Part shown: piece after piece, positions 45,992 through 59,215 of the stretch | Numbering within the stretch: position 1 is the stretch's first letter | Layout: each line of letters starts with the position of its first letter | DNA from: Rotaria sordida | Taxonomy: Eukaryota > Rotifera > Eurotatoria > Philodinida > Philodinidae | Direction: 5' to 3' | DNA length: 64,000 nt | Assembly: GCA_905250125.1 (NCBI GenBank) | Contig: CAJNOL010001082.1 | Location: forward strand, 17,805-81,804 | Translations under genes and position numbers: made by a program | Notes under the pieces: generated by a model | Told to the model about the DNA's origin: nothing | What the model saw: the letters and a program-made list of their open reading frames with translations, nothing else | The model's database searches: none

Positions 45992-48711
45992 TTCTAAAAT
46001 CTGAAACAAAAAAGAAAATTCTTCTTACATTCATATAAGATTTTATTATTGTCTATATCTATAAAAACTTCGTTCTTTATGTATTTTGCATAGGATTGGA
46101 GAAATCATAAAGAGTCTCCACCGTTTTCATGGAATTTCAAAAAAACAGGAAAAAAAAAGAAATACTTCAATCAAGAGTATTAACGTTGGTTATTTCTTTA
46201 CACAAGAGTTTTTCAATGATTCGTTACGTTTAGTAATCAATTAGATCACCAGTACAGATGTCGCATAATAACGAAGGAAAGTTTTATGAATTTTCGATTT
46301 TCATCAAAGATATTTTTCAAAAGAATACATTTATTTAGAATATTGTTGAAAATCTTTATGCTTCATAGAATAACTAACATAGAACATGACAAGTAACTAT
46401 CTATGACGATTTATTCGTTGTTAATCATACTTCCTATAGATGCATTGAAGCGAAACGTCAACTGTGTCATCAATCGTAGATTCTCAAAAGAAACACTTTT
46501 TTTCAATAATATACAGTTATTCAATGATTTAAATAGCTGCACCCTTTGTAACAATATTTAGCTTATTGATCTTCAACATAAATAAGCTATTCCAACTTAA
46601 CGTTATTAAAAAAATTATCGTCGCTATTTTAAGTTTGATAACTATTTGAGAAAAAAAACATATACAGATTTTAAATGATTTAAATAGTTGATTCTAGTAC
46701 AAAAACTATATATGCTAGTCAGAAAAACAATTTCCGAATTTCTTGGAATTAAAGTCAAAAAAAGTTTTTTTCCAGAGTCGATGGTGAAGCTGCAAGAGTA
46801 TACATCTTCAGTATCAGAATCGACTTTTGAAGTCAAAAAGTTTGACTCTACAGGACTCTAGTCATTATTCATGAGTCGTCGAAGTATTGATTTGAATTTT
46901 CATTATAAATATATTCAGTTTTGAGAAACGGATATTCCTGTACAGTTTTAGCATGATTTATTTATATTTTAGTGACATATTCTTCTCCATAAACAACAAG
47001 AAATTATCAATGTGTTGATTATACACAATGTGATCAATTATTTTTCTTCTTGATTATGTTTTTTTTTTGTTTTGTAAAAAAACTTTTCTCCTCTAAATGA
47101 TAGCATTGAAAAATGTTATTAATGGAATGAGAAATAAACATGACAACTGTCAATGTAGAGTATCAATATGGTTTTTTTCCATCAAATGTTTTAGAAATAA
47201 ACATAGCCATTTAGGAAACGAGAAAATAGAACCTGTATGATTGACCTAAACACACCGATGAAAAGAGGCAGAACTTTTTTGTTTTTGATTTTTCTCTTTT
47301 TCTTGTTTTCTTTTCTTTTTTTCAGTCGATAATATCGAAAAGTATTGCAAATTGAAAATGAAATCGAAAAGATAGATACTCATGAATATGAGATGATCAA
47401 GATCATTGCTTCGTTTGTTGTTTTTTTCATGTGTACATGACTATTGTTACCAAAGCAGAATAAAAACAAGAGAAAATGTGTTTATATCGTTGAATTAGAA
47501 TTGTTTTATGACTGTAGTTCTTTACAGATCAATATTTATTGCTGATTGGGAGAAAATTCTTCGAATTTCTAAAGTTTTTCATGTTTTTATCAATCATGAA
47601 TGCATAAAAGTGATTATAGATGTTTGCCGAGAATTTTTCAGACGAGCATTTTTCTTCGTTGATTTCATTGAGCAGTATTTATGTGACGTAGTGTTTTTTC
47701 TGTAATAAGTTTTGATAAGTCATCTATCAATTAGTATCACTAATAAGTCGTCGACTTGATTAATGGTGTTAGATGGATTTGATCGATTGTTTATTTTCAA
47801 AAAAATTATTCAAAATTTTTTGATTTATTTCATCAAATAGAAGTAGACCATAATCGGTGCAGTAAAAGCAATGATTCAACAAAGAGAAAACATACCATCT
47901 GAAGAGCAAATAATTTGTTTTCACTGATATAATGTTAGCAGATAGGATTGATAATTTCGTTACTTTTTTTTACTTTCCCTACAAGTATGTTGCAAGTGAT
48001 TACACATTGTTGAAATCGAATATGTGATTGATGCATCTCTAAATATGATAACTCATCATGAATTCAAGCAACTCATTGTTAAGAAAGATGAGACGAACTT
48101 CAGATTAATTTTTGTTTTCATGTTTTAATTTTTTTAATTATATACACGATTACCGAAACTTATAGTGAGATTTTGCAATACACTCGATCTAGATAGACTT
48201 GTTTATCTACTTTCATATATCTCTAGAATTGATAATGTCATATTAGGAGATAATATGAAAGATATTACGAGATATATAGAATTATTTGTTGACTCTGAAT
48301 TTTCTGGTGTAGGATCTAGTAAAATAGTAAGAATAAAATTCTGAAAAAGATAGCAATTGTAGGACATTACTTGAAATAATCTCATCCGTCCTAGATGTAG
48401 GAGAATAGATTATTTTCAAAGATGAGGAAAGTGAATTTATATGATTTCATTAGTATTCATCAGGATGCGCGCGGGTTCACTAGAATATGAGATTTTAGGA
48501 GCAGCTTTTCCATCTTACTTCAATCAATCATTGCGTACATTCAACTATTCTGTTTCAGAAGAAAATTACGGTCTAATTCAATCCGAAAATAATCAAACTA
48601 ATCTCTTTTAAATTCCATTGTCTTTTCTTAGAATAAAACAAAGTTCTGAATTAGTATCATCATCAATACTCTACACGATTCAAAATGTCATTGTTAATTT
48701 AGATTTATTAT
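45992..48711. other. Intergenic upstream of XRCC4, no supported gene
   Basis: An acceptor-like TTTTTGTTTCAG lies just before the XRCC4 start (ATTTTAGAAATG), so a 5' untranslated exon may exist further right. Frames at 46642-46836, 47508-47705 and 48618-48800 lack coding signature. Confidence 0.4.
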
Positions 48712-49036
48712 TGTCATATAGTGAAAACAAATGCATACAATACTATATTTGTTTTCTTTCCTTTTCTTTCGTTCTCTTTAGTTTTTGTTATACATTCTGA
48801 GTAGCTAGATAATACATATATTGTTTCGTTCTTTGTCCTATGTCTAGTCTCATATTACGTATTTCTTTTTTTTCTTTGTACTGCGTATTTCCTTTTTTTT
48901 CGTATATTTTCTTTTAGATGATTGCGTCAGTTTGTTGCAACATTATCTTTTTTGACCTTATTTCTGTTCAACACGTCAATAAACTTATATTGACCTATTT
49001 CTTCTTCTTCATTGATACACAGCACAAGACGTGACA
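48712..49036 (+). mobile_element. Solo LTR, copy 2
   Basis: About 97-98% identical by eye to 35255-35580, with the same TGTCATATAG start and ACGTGACA end. The 5-bp target duplication is ATTAT (48707-48711 and 49037-49041). It lies about 97 bp downstream of the stop of the minus-strand small membrane-protein gene, in opposite orientation judged by its AATAAA. Confidence 0.85.
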
Positions 49037-49133
49037 ATTATTATTTTTTATTTTTGGAGGAAAGATAATTTTATTCTCTGTAAATTCAACTGTGTGATCT
49101 GTAGAAGATTTGCCATTTATTACGATCAGGATT

Positions 49134-49358
49134 TCATAATCTGAGTCCAAAACTACAACCATGACAACAACACGAGACAAACACTACCGATAAGATACCA
49201 CTGCAACCGCCAGCCAAAGTTATGATAGTCAGAAATTTAGAACGTTCACAAGCAACTGGTTTATGAAGATAATAGATACCAAAGTAGATTTGTGTTATAA
49301 AGACACCAATTGTAAGAATAATTAGAAAACCAAGAATCATTTTTCCACATGATGCCAT
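49134..49358 (-). CDS. Small membrane protein with two transmembrane segments, 74 residues
   Basis: MASCGKMILGFLIILTIGVF opens the first hydrophobic segment and ITLAGGCSGILSVVFVSCCC the second; a short loop with one Cys lies between, and the end is CCCHGCSFGLRL. A 5' untranslated intron is suggested by an acceptor TTAG before ATTGAAATAAAAATG and a GTAAAT donor near 49440. The Cys-rich end could be palmitoylated. It may be complete or the first half of a tetraspan-type protein cut short; a solo LTR sits just beyond the stop. Family unknown. Confidence 0.55.
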   Translation of the reverse strand: MASCGKMILGFLIILTIGVFITQIYFGIYYLHKPVACERSKFLTIITLAGGCSGILSVVFVSCCCHGCSFGLRL

Positions 49359-49954
49359 TTTTATTTCAATCTAATTTTATTGAAAACGAATGCTACGTAT
49401 ATAAATATAGAATATAAAATTCAACGAATGATATTTACCTTTAATGCAGGTGAATGTTTTTGTGATGATTAAGAATCTGTTTTTATCTTTTTTTTGCTCT
49501 TCACATATTCTTGAGAAGACGTGTCTTTCTTCATAGTCCGTCTAAAAAGGCAATGACAATTATGTTACTGATAACGCAAGGTGTAGTTTTGTTTGTGACA
49601 TACGATCGTTGATTAGTGCCTAAGCGTATAGGGAAATAATCTCTCTCAGTCAGCCGTCCGAAACATAATGGGCAAATTGATATGGTAAGAGAAAGAAAGT
49701 ATTTAGAATTTTATATATTTCGAAGTTCGCGGTCCTGAATTTTTATTGAATAGCAGCTTTATGAGTGAATTTTTGAATTTTCAATGTGCATCAAATCTCA
49801 AAATCAGTATATTCCATGATACGATATGAAAATTCAATTTAGAAATCTGTTCTTCACCCGATAAATGTCACGTCAACTCGAATGAAGAAATCTTTTAGTA
49901 CCTTCGTTGCTTTCGTTTAATGAATAGAAAGCCAACATTCAGCTCCTCAGATAT

Positions 49955-51470
<1,516 letters not shown>

Positions 51471-51589
51471 TGCGTTTTTATACAAAATTTTTTATACGAT
51501 AGATGTTCAGATTGATTTATGATGAAACACACAGAAAAGGAGAAATTTTATTTTCCCAAAAAAATCCCATCCCCAAAGTGTTAAAATCG

Positions 51590-51830
51590 ATTTTTCGAAA
51601 AATAAACACAAAAAATCGATTAAGAGTATCCCATTCTGATTAAATTCGATGTAAGATATGATTTTAATTGATTTTACTCAGTAAAAATCGATTACTTTCA
51701 AAGAAATCAAAATAATCAATTAAAAATTTGACCGATTAGTGCGATTTCGCTAAGACAAAATTGATTTTAATTGATTTTCGAAATAATCGATTAATCTAGT
51801 TTTTAAGCGATTTTAATTGATTACTAGTGT
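51590..51830. repeat. Low-complexity repeat of AATCGATTAA / TTTTAATTGATT type
   Basis: Irregular reiteration of ATCGATT and AATTGATTTT over about 240 bp. No coding frame. It probably arose by replication slippage. Confidence 0.65.
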
Positions 51831-52273
51831 AATTGTGTCATCTCATTTATGAAACAAAACAGATCTTGATTCCATGCTTTAGAGTTTTGTGTTGTAGTAA
51901 AACTAAGACAATGTTTCTAACCTTGATTGGCAACGTAATGCAGAGATTGAAAAAAAAAAGTTAAATCTTTGGCTAATATGAAACAAATTATACTAGAATT
52001 GCGTATCGGAAGGAATGTTAAAATCTTCTGTAAACAAAGCTAAGTGAATCTATATTACCGACCAACAGATAAGAATGTATAATTATGAAAGTAGAACCTG
52101 TCGAAAACTTTTCAAATAAACAGTCTGAAAAAGTGATTTTGTCGTGTTCAATTAAAGCAGATAAGATGACAAATTGTTTGTTGAAGTAAACGTTAAAAGT
52201 ATGAATTTGGAGATTGTTATTCATAAGAAGACACAAAAAAATGTGTAGTGTTCGGTTATGTAGGTCTCATTTC

Positions 52274-53164
52274 TTACAGCTCAACAGTCTCTTCATCCAT
52301 AATTCCAAAAATAGATTCCATCGGATCTTTATATTTGAAAAAACCACATGCCGGTCGAGAGATCCCATAACCAAGTACACGCAACTCTGCTGGACTCAAT
52401 TGAAGTTCTTTGCATCGTTCTGGTGACACCATTAAGTATTCATTTTCTGCTTGTCGATAAAATCCTTTACTCATAAATATGCCCGCTGTTTCGCGCCATT
52501 CATCTCGAGTAATATTAGCTCCTCCAGCATGATAAACATTTCCTACAAAGATGGTTGCATCACCGGGTTCTAATTCAGCAGGTACAGCTTCCTCTACCAA
52601 TGGTATACGATTTTGATCTTCCCATGCATGTGAACCAGGAATAACAATTGTTGCACCATTATCCTTGTGAGTACGCGTTAAGGCAATTACACAACCAATC
52701 ATCATTGGCCAATCACATGGTCGTGCATGAAAATCAGCGTCATCACGATGAAGTCCTTGTTGTTTACCACCAGGATTGACACGAAAGGCGACAGTTGACG
52801 AAATTATCGGTTTTGAACTAACAGTTTTCTTTTCTGAGCCAAGATAATAGGTGTACGTCGATGTGAGTAGTCGATTTGCCACAGCCAGAAGCAAAGGATG
52901 CATAGCTAAATTGATACAAGCACGTGAAATGGCAAAAAGACCAGTAGCTCGTTGTGTCGTTGCAGGAAAGAAACCAGATTGATCGACAGTATCCGAATCA
53001 AAATGAGGTGCAAGGTCTTGTTTCACTTGTTCAACATGATTTCTTGAATACATCCCAGTAACAATCGCAGCACCATCGCGTCGAAGACATTCAAGTATTT
53101 CATTTTCGGCAGTCTCCGATGATGCTGATATTCTTGTTATACTCATTTTTGTAGTAGATGTCAT
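52274..53164 (-). CDS. Phytanoyl-CoA dioxygenase family protein
   Basis: One intronless frame of 296 residues. The Fe(II)/2-oxoglutarate oxygenase signature is clear: HRD at 139-141 (HxD, in QGLHRDDADFH), the distal His at 212 (VYHAGG) and an Arg at 224 (WRETAGIF) placed to bind 2-oxoglutarate. VIPGSHAWE is the usual PhyH 'PGSH' block. These enzymes hydroxylate small molecules, acyl-CoAs or secondary metabolites; the substrate here is unknown. There is no obvious peroxisomal signal at the end (TVEL). Unlike its neighbours it has no introns and a visibly higher G+C content, and its sequence feels closer to fungal or bacterial members than to animal PHYH. Horizontal transfer is possible, as is common in bdelloids. 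It stands alone next to a recent DNA transposon. Confidence 0.88.
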   Translation of the reverse strand: MTSTTKMSITRISASSETAENEILECLRRDGAAIVTGMYSRNHVEQVKQDLAPHFDSDTVDQSGFFPATTQRATGLFAISRACINLAMHPLLLAVANRLLTSTYTYYLGSEKKTVSSKPIISSTVAFRVNPGGKQQGLHRDDADFHARPCDWPMMIGCVIALTRTHKDNGATIVIPGSHAWEDQNRIPLVEEAVPAELEPGDATIFVGNVYHAGGANITRDEWRETAGIFMSKGFYRQAENEYLMVSPERCKELQLSPAELRVLGYGISRPACGFFKYKDPMESIFGIMDEETVEL

Positions 53165-53585
53165 CTCAACAAAAAAGGCAAGATACTAAATCAGTTTTTT
53201 CACCTCATTTCGAAAAAAGAAAAGATAATTTTTTGGTTTTGTTTTTGTCAACATTATCAAATAAAAAGGGCTATGATTGTCAGTAGGTATGTCATCTCGT
53301 GTGGGATGAGAAAGGAACGAAAAAAGAAGAAGTTTATCAGTGTTGGACTTTGTCGCACATGCTGTATAACATACAAGACAATGAACACGAGAAGTATTAT
53401 TTTTTTGCACTCAAATTAAATAAAAAAAAAAACTTTTTGGACAATCTTTACTAAATGTGAAACCAAACGCTGACATCATACGTTATCTTCTATCGTTTAA
53501 CGTTGGTACTTACTTGTACGAGAAGAAAATATTGACTTGATTGATGTTTTATGGATATGTTAGTGATCGAGATCAGTTGTTTATA

Positions 53586-55614
53586 CAGTGAAGCTCAATA
53601 GAATTTACCCCCTTTGTATTTTTTACTTTTAACCATTAGAGTTTGATCTTTTTTTAATAATGACTATATCGCAAGAAAGTATACAGATTCTGCTGCATCA
53701 CATGATATATATATCGCAATTAAAAAAGAGAAATTAAATAGTAAAAAAAGCGTTACAAAAAAGACACCATTTTTTTTACTACAAGACATACTTTGTCTGA
53801 ATTAAAATAAAGAGTAGCATTCATTTACGTGAAAGGTTGGTCATAAAATACATCAGTTCCATAGGTAATAGCACACTTTCTATAGGCATTCATAATCTGG
53901 TCTCTTGACAATGAATAAAAAGTTCGAGAAAGTATCGATGGAAGATTGGATATTGTCAATGGATGCTGTTTTCGGACAGTTTCTCTAAATGAATGCCAAA
54001 TTGGATTATCCAATGGAGATATGTATTTTGCGGATGCCGTTGGCATATAATGGACATTTATAACTGATTTACATTTACCCATAATAAATGCTTGCATCAT
54101 CTCTGCCCGATTATGTGCTCGACTTCTATCACATATCAAATGCACACGATCAATATTCAATCGATTAATGGCTGGTGCCAAAGATTTAATAATCCATTCA
54201 TGTATTACTTCTTTTCTTACACCTTGAATATCTTTAGCTTTACGATCCACAGGTGTTAAAGTCATACAAGCTATTGGTTTTGATCCATTAATTGCACCAA
54301 TAAAATCAAAACGTTCAGCATAAGCTGATGGTTTATCAACAATAACAAATGATTGATGCCCAGGAGCAACAAGTGTTCGAAGAGGTGGCATTATACCATA
54401 GATGGCTATTTCATCGATAAATATTAATCGATCATTGCTAATCCGCTGTAAAAATTTTCGAAATTCTCCAATTTCAATCCAATGATTTTCATCAACTATA
54501 AATATAGGAGAATGATTAGATGGATTCGTAAACGGTGAGATAAAACAATGATATGTGCTGTATAGAAACCTGTATACTTACTATCACGAGTTGTTATTTC
54601 ATGAGTTGTTCTGCTTGTTATTCCGCATTCTGTTCTGCCGTATCTTTTGATCGTTGCTATGGCTACTTTTCGATTCAGTGAAACTTCAACATGGTTTTGT
54701 ACCATTTTGTAATCAACCGGTTTATGCTGATTATTCATCGTTTCGACAAAATTCAATACATAACGTTCTACTTCTTCATTTGTTAGCGTACGTGGTCGAC
54801 CAGTTCTTGGCTTTGCATTCAAGGATTGAACAGTACCATCCCATTGTCGATACCAACACATTATCAGATGATGACCACCTTTAATTTTAAAACGTTTGGC
54901 TAATGATTTAAAACCAGACCCGTAAATTCCAGGACGATATTCTTCAAGAACTTTTTGTTTGAAAGTACTGGTATATTTTTCATATTCATTGGCCATTTTA
55001 CAAACAAACAGTGGAAATTAAAGCAGATGTGTTAAACAGAGAAAATAAAAGTTTGTTTACTGGTTAGACGACATAACGGTCCCATATTTATACACGAGAC
55101 TGGTTCAATATAGATTTAAATAAAGAAATAGATGATAGAAAAAACGATACGTTGGAACTAGAGAACGGATTGGATGTTGTTTTGAACCTTGATCCAGGCC
55201 GTAACAAAATATACGCCAATCTTCCAATGAATCTTTTAAAAATTCTCGTTAATCGAGTCATTGCAGTGTTCCGTTCGTTGATTTTGCGAGTTTATAAAAT
55301 TGAATTTCTTCTGATTCGAACAATAATGGAACTCACGTGTGTCAATATATGGAAGGAAAAACAAGACAATATGAAAAATAAAACTCATTTTAGAAAATAT
55401 ATTGTATAACTAAAGATTGCAGTAAAAAAAAATGATGTCTTTTTTGTAACGCTTTTTTTACTATTTAATTTCTCTTTTTTAATTACGATATATATATCAT
55501 GTGATGCAGCAGAATCTGTACTTTCTTGCGATATAGTCATTATTAAAAAAAGATCAAACTCTAATGGTTAAAAGTAAAAAATACAAAGGGGGTAAATTCT
55601 ATTGAGCTTCACTG
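53586..55614 (-). mobile_element. Complete Tc1/mariner/IS630-type transposon
   Basis: Both ends begin CAGTGAAGCTCAATAGAAT and the inverted repeats extend about 185 bp (53586-53770 and 55430-55614). They differ only by a 2-bp indel and one or two substitutions by eye. TA dinucleotides flank both ends (53584-53585 and 55615-55616), the target duplication of this superfamily. One transposase gene lies inside. Long nearly identical ends and an open frame imply recent insertion. Confidence 0.9.
53825..54996 (-). CDS. Tc1/mariner/IS630-type transposase, apparently intact
   Basis: Two exons, 54996-54582 and 54495-53825, join in phase 1 across an 86-bp intron with a GTAAGT donor and TTTATAG acceptor, giving 361 residues. 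The N-terminal half has helix-turn-helix features (FKSLAKRFKIKGGHHLIMCW, then RTGRPRTLT, the GRPR-like linker). The catalytic core shows IFIDEIAIYG with the first Asp, HLICDRSRAHN with the second and ISPLDNPIWHSF with a third acidic residue in a 'SPLDNP' form rather than the usual 'SPDLNPIE'. It would excise and reinsert the element at TA sites. Frames are uninterrupted after splicing. The unusual third motif suggests a less common branch of the superfamily. Confidence 0.88.
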
Positions 55615-55784
55615 TATATATTAATTCTTAATTCTTCTTGTTATTGTCTATCATAAGAGTAATCTTCTCTTTATACCAGATAGTAATGCATTCATCATAT
55701 CAGTTAGTAATCGAGTGAATATGATCGATTTAAAAATATATTGTATATGATTAATTGTTGATCAAAATCAATATTTTATTTTAG

Positions 55785-57135
55785 TGATCGATCAGAAACA
55801 TTATCATTTGAAAGTGAATTTAATACTATTTGTTCAACTCTCTCATCTAATGATGCACTCTTACTTATTGCTAACGAGAGTAAGAGTTAGATTATTTTAA
55901 TTTCAAAATATTTCATGTATTTTTACACAGCTGGTCGAGAATATTTATACAATGTCAAATGTCGTAGATTGATTGGTATTCATCGTTTTGGACATGATAT
56001 CCGTACAATCGAATTCAGTCCTGATTTCAAGTAAATATAATATTGACGATTTAGATATTATAAATCTATTGTATAATACTTTAAAAATTCTTTTAATATA
56101 GAAGTAATATTATTTGTCTGTTTCGAATTTATTTTAACAGTGTAGATGAATTGTCAATGAAAGTTTTATTTAAGATTTAAACAAGCTTTAATTTTTACTA
56201 ATAAATTTTTGACATAAGAAAAACTTTTATATTATAGATCTATAGCTGTTTGTCGTAGTAATCGCTATGAATTCTATACTTGTCCTAGTACTGATCGTCA
56301 ATTCAATTTGTTTACATTAAAATTTATTCTTCATTCATTTCATGATAAAATAACATTTGTCAAATGGACAAGTGATTTTCTGTATGTTATATTTTTCTTT
56401 CATAAAAATAAAACCAAAGTAAATCATTTTTGTTTCATAGTGTTCTGACCGTTATTAGTGCAGATATGGCAACTAAAATATTTAGTGTCTCTTTACTAGA
56501 TAAACTATATCGATTTATATTAGTTAGTCATGTTTGTGAAATCGTCGACACTTTTTTTGAACAAGATTCATTGAATGTACATCCATAATTGCCTTTATTT
56601 TTCAAATGATATTGTTTTTCTTCTAATATCGATAATGACTATTTGTAAAAATGCAAAAGTCAATTATTGGACTGCTGATATGGATTTAGCATCTATAGAA
56701 TCAATATCATATATACCTGATGAAAATGTTAATTAAGAAATTCTGACATCATCAAATGGTCATATTGATAGAAATGATAATGATAATGAAGAATTAGATG
56801 ATGTTGTTGAACGAGAATGAATTAAGCTTTTAGCAAAAACCAAAACGTTTAGATGAATATCTTATGAAAAATCGAACTAAAGATAATATGGTTATTTTCA
56901 AACGAACGAATAAGTAAAATACAAAAATAAATCAATTTGTGTTTTAAAAAAAAATCGTTTTTATTCTATTCTATGGATTTAATGATAAAGAAACATTTGA
57001 AGATGCTAATCATGATGCTTTACTTCTTTGTGCTGATCATCAAAAAATACATATGTTAGTAGCAGGATTTTCAAATGGACATTTTTATCTTCATGAAATG
57101 TTTAATTTTAATATTATTCATTCTTTAAAGTTTGA
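55785..57135 (+). pseudogene. PWP2: PWP2 (small-subunit processome WD40 protein), truncated and broken
   Basis: Exon-like pieces in correct order match the N-terminal half of PWP2: FNTICSTLSSNDALLLIANE, EYLYNVKCRRLIGIHRFGHD, IRTIEFSPDF, SIAVCRSNRYEFYTCPSTDR, QFNLFTLKFIL, HDKITFVKWTSDFL, SADMATKIFSVSLLDKLYRF, VDTFFEQDSLN, then LLVAGFSNGHFYLHEMF, FNIIHSLK. Human blocks 'FVVTKGN...MYHAPG', 'TCIDWTDDS', 'SKDMSTWVFG' and 'LLVTGFASGIFHLHELPEFNLIHSL' align well. Splice sites are kept at first, but in the middle there are stops (after DENVN and VVERE) and a frameshift, and the gene ends without its second propeller. The beginning is missing right next to the Tc1-type element. PWP2 works in pre-18S rRNA processing; a full copy must exist elsewhere. 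Confidence 0.8.
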
Positions 57136-57284
57136 ATATATTCTTGAAAAACTGTCAAAACTAGTTTTGATGACAAAGAAAAAAATCAAGTCTGTGGGAA
57201 TCTGGACATGAGGGTGTCTTCATTGCGTTCAGATTATTTTTTCAATAAATGAATGCAAAAAAAATAAGTAAATATACAGGATGA

Positions 57285-59215
57285 TAGAAAACTCCACAGG
57301 CTTTCAGAATATATATGAACTTCAGGCATTGAATGTTCAAAACAATATCGACGATTACAATATGAACAAAATTATCCTAATAAAATTATTTTTATTTTAC
57401 ATTTTTGAGCATTACAAATATTATCTTGTTGATGATCTGCTTCTAATAAATCATCAATTGGTGCATTTGAATCCATTGATGATGATTTATTTGCTTTTTT
57501 CTTAACAGTTTTTGGATATTTTGAAGCAATATTTAGTTTAGGAGAATTTTTTTCCTAAAATTAAAAATAATCTTAATAATAACTGATTTGAAAGAAAAGT
57601 TTGATTTACAGAAGTTTGATTAGTTGAAATTGATAATGAAGATAATGGATTAACACGTTGACAATATAATTCATATAATTGAAGATTTTCTGATGGAATA
57701 TCTTTATGACAATATCGACAAAGATTTGTTTTATCAACTATTGGAGATAATTCAATCTAATAAAATATTCATTTAAATAAAAATACAAAATTAAAAAAAG
57801 AGTTTTTATTTTACCTTTTCCTCATTATTATCTGTTACGATTGAATCTTGATCAGAAATGATTATTGATCATATTTTATATTTTTCAATCTTTTCTATCG
57901 AATCCTTTTTTTTTCTTCTAATAGAGAAAATGAACGAAATTTTTCATTGATATTTTCTTCTTCTTCTTCTTCTTCATTTGTAATCATTTTCATTTCAATT
58001 GGAATATTTTTTCTAATAATAATATGTCTTTGATGACCAAGATCTTCATTAATATGTTGTAAATTATGTTTTTCAGCAAACTAAGTAAGAATATTTGAAT
58101 AGAAAGATTCTTGAAAACGTTAATTATTCACAAAAATACTTGATGTACATAACGTCTATAAAATGGTGATAAATCATCTTCAAATTGTAATTCTTGTAAA
58201 TCTTGATTATTGAAAAAACTTTCAATATGTTGATAAAGAATATTAGTTAAAACATTTTCAAGTGTATTTGTTGCTTGAGAACATTCAGTTTTTTGTTCTC
58301 TAAAATAAAAATATTATTTTAAATAAATTATTTATTTTTCATTCATTTCTTTTTTTACTTGACTTTTTTTGATTTTTGTTTTATTTGTTTTGATTTAAAA
58401 GATTTTGTTGATTTTTTTTGGTAAAGTTGATCCTTGAAAAAAATTATTTTCTAAAAAGAAAAAAATAAAATGAAACTTTAAAATAAAGATAAAAAAATAA
58501 TAAAAACCATCAATAAATTCAAATGCTGAATGAACTTGTCCATGTTGAATCATATAATCAATTAATCTTTTAATAAATGGATCATGAGTAACTGTTTGTG
58601 CATTAGAAAAAATGCATAAATGTCTACGTGCACGTCTTATAGCAACATTTATTCGACGACTATCTGATAAAAATCCAACTTTACCTAAAAATGAAAAAGA
58701 TCTCGTTTTTTGTAAAAATTAAAATAAAAGTAAATAACCATATAAATTTGATCTAACCATTGAAATAATAATAGTTTCTTATTCTCTTCCTTGGAATCTA
58801 TCAACAGATTTAATTTCTAAATTTGGATATTTATTTAAAAGTTTTTCTCTTAATAATTGTACTTGTAAATTATATAGTGTTATTATACCAATTTGATCAA
58901 TTGATACAGAATAATTTTCAATTAATTCATTTATATGAATATTAATAAGTTCAACTTCACCTTCATTTCCACGTGAATTTTCATCATCAAAATAAATTTC
59001 TTTCATATCATAACCATTTGTATCAATTAAAAACAATGAACATTCAGATAAATTTTCATCATCATTTTCTTTCTTGGAAATATTTTTTAAATCTTTTAAT
59101 AAATGATTTTTAACTGATTTATCAGCAATTAATTTTCCTTCATAAAATTTATTTGATGACCAATTCATTCATTCGATATTGAATTGTTAACATACGAATT
59201 ATCTATTTTATAATT
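57285..59215 (-). pseudogene. IGHMBP2: IGHMBP2-like helicase, C-terminal half, inactivated
   Basis: Read on the minus strand: LTIQYRMNE (helicase motif IV region), then a frameshift, YNLQVQLLREKLLNKYPNLE, IKSVDRFQGRE (motif V) followed by TAA where a Lys is expected, MVRSNLYGKVGFLSDSRRIN, VAIRRARRHLCIF (motif VI, with the usual TRARR as RRARR), then an R3H-like stretch (FAEKHNLQHINEDLGHQRH) and an AN1-type finger (ICNAQKC..., FCSYCNRRYCFEHSMPEVH) with a stop in place of a Gln before FCSYC. This domain order is specific to IGHMBP2/SMUBP-2. Introns are still visible, so it is a decayed genomic copy rather than a retrocopy. The helicase motifs upstream of motif IV are missing. It converges on the PWP2 pseudogene. 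Confidence 0.85.

Noticed and set aside
53186..53410. 74-codon frame downstream in numbering of the dioxygenase start
   Set aside because: No splice-consistent join to the dioxygenase and no coding character; likely its promoter region.
55152..55409. 85-codon plus-strand frame inside the Tc1-type element
   Set aside because: It lies between transposase start and terminal repeat, without known motif; a single transposase suffices for this superfamily.
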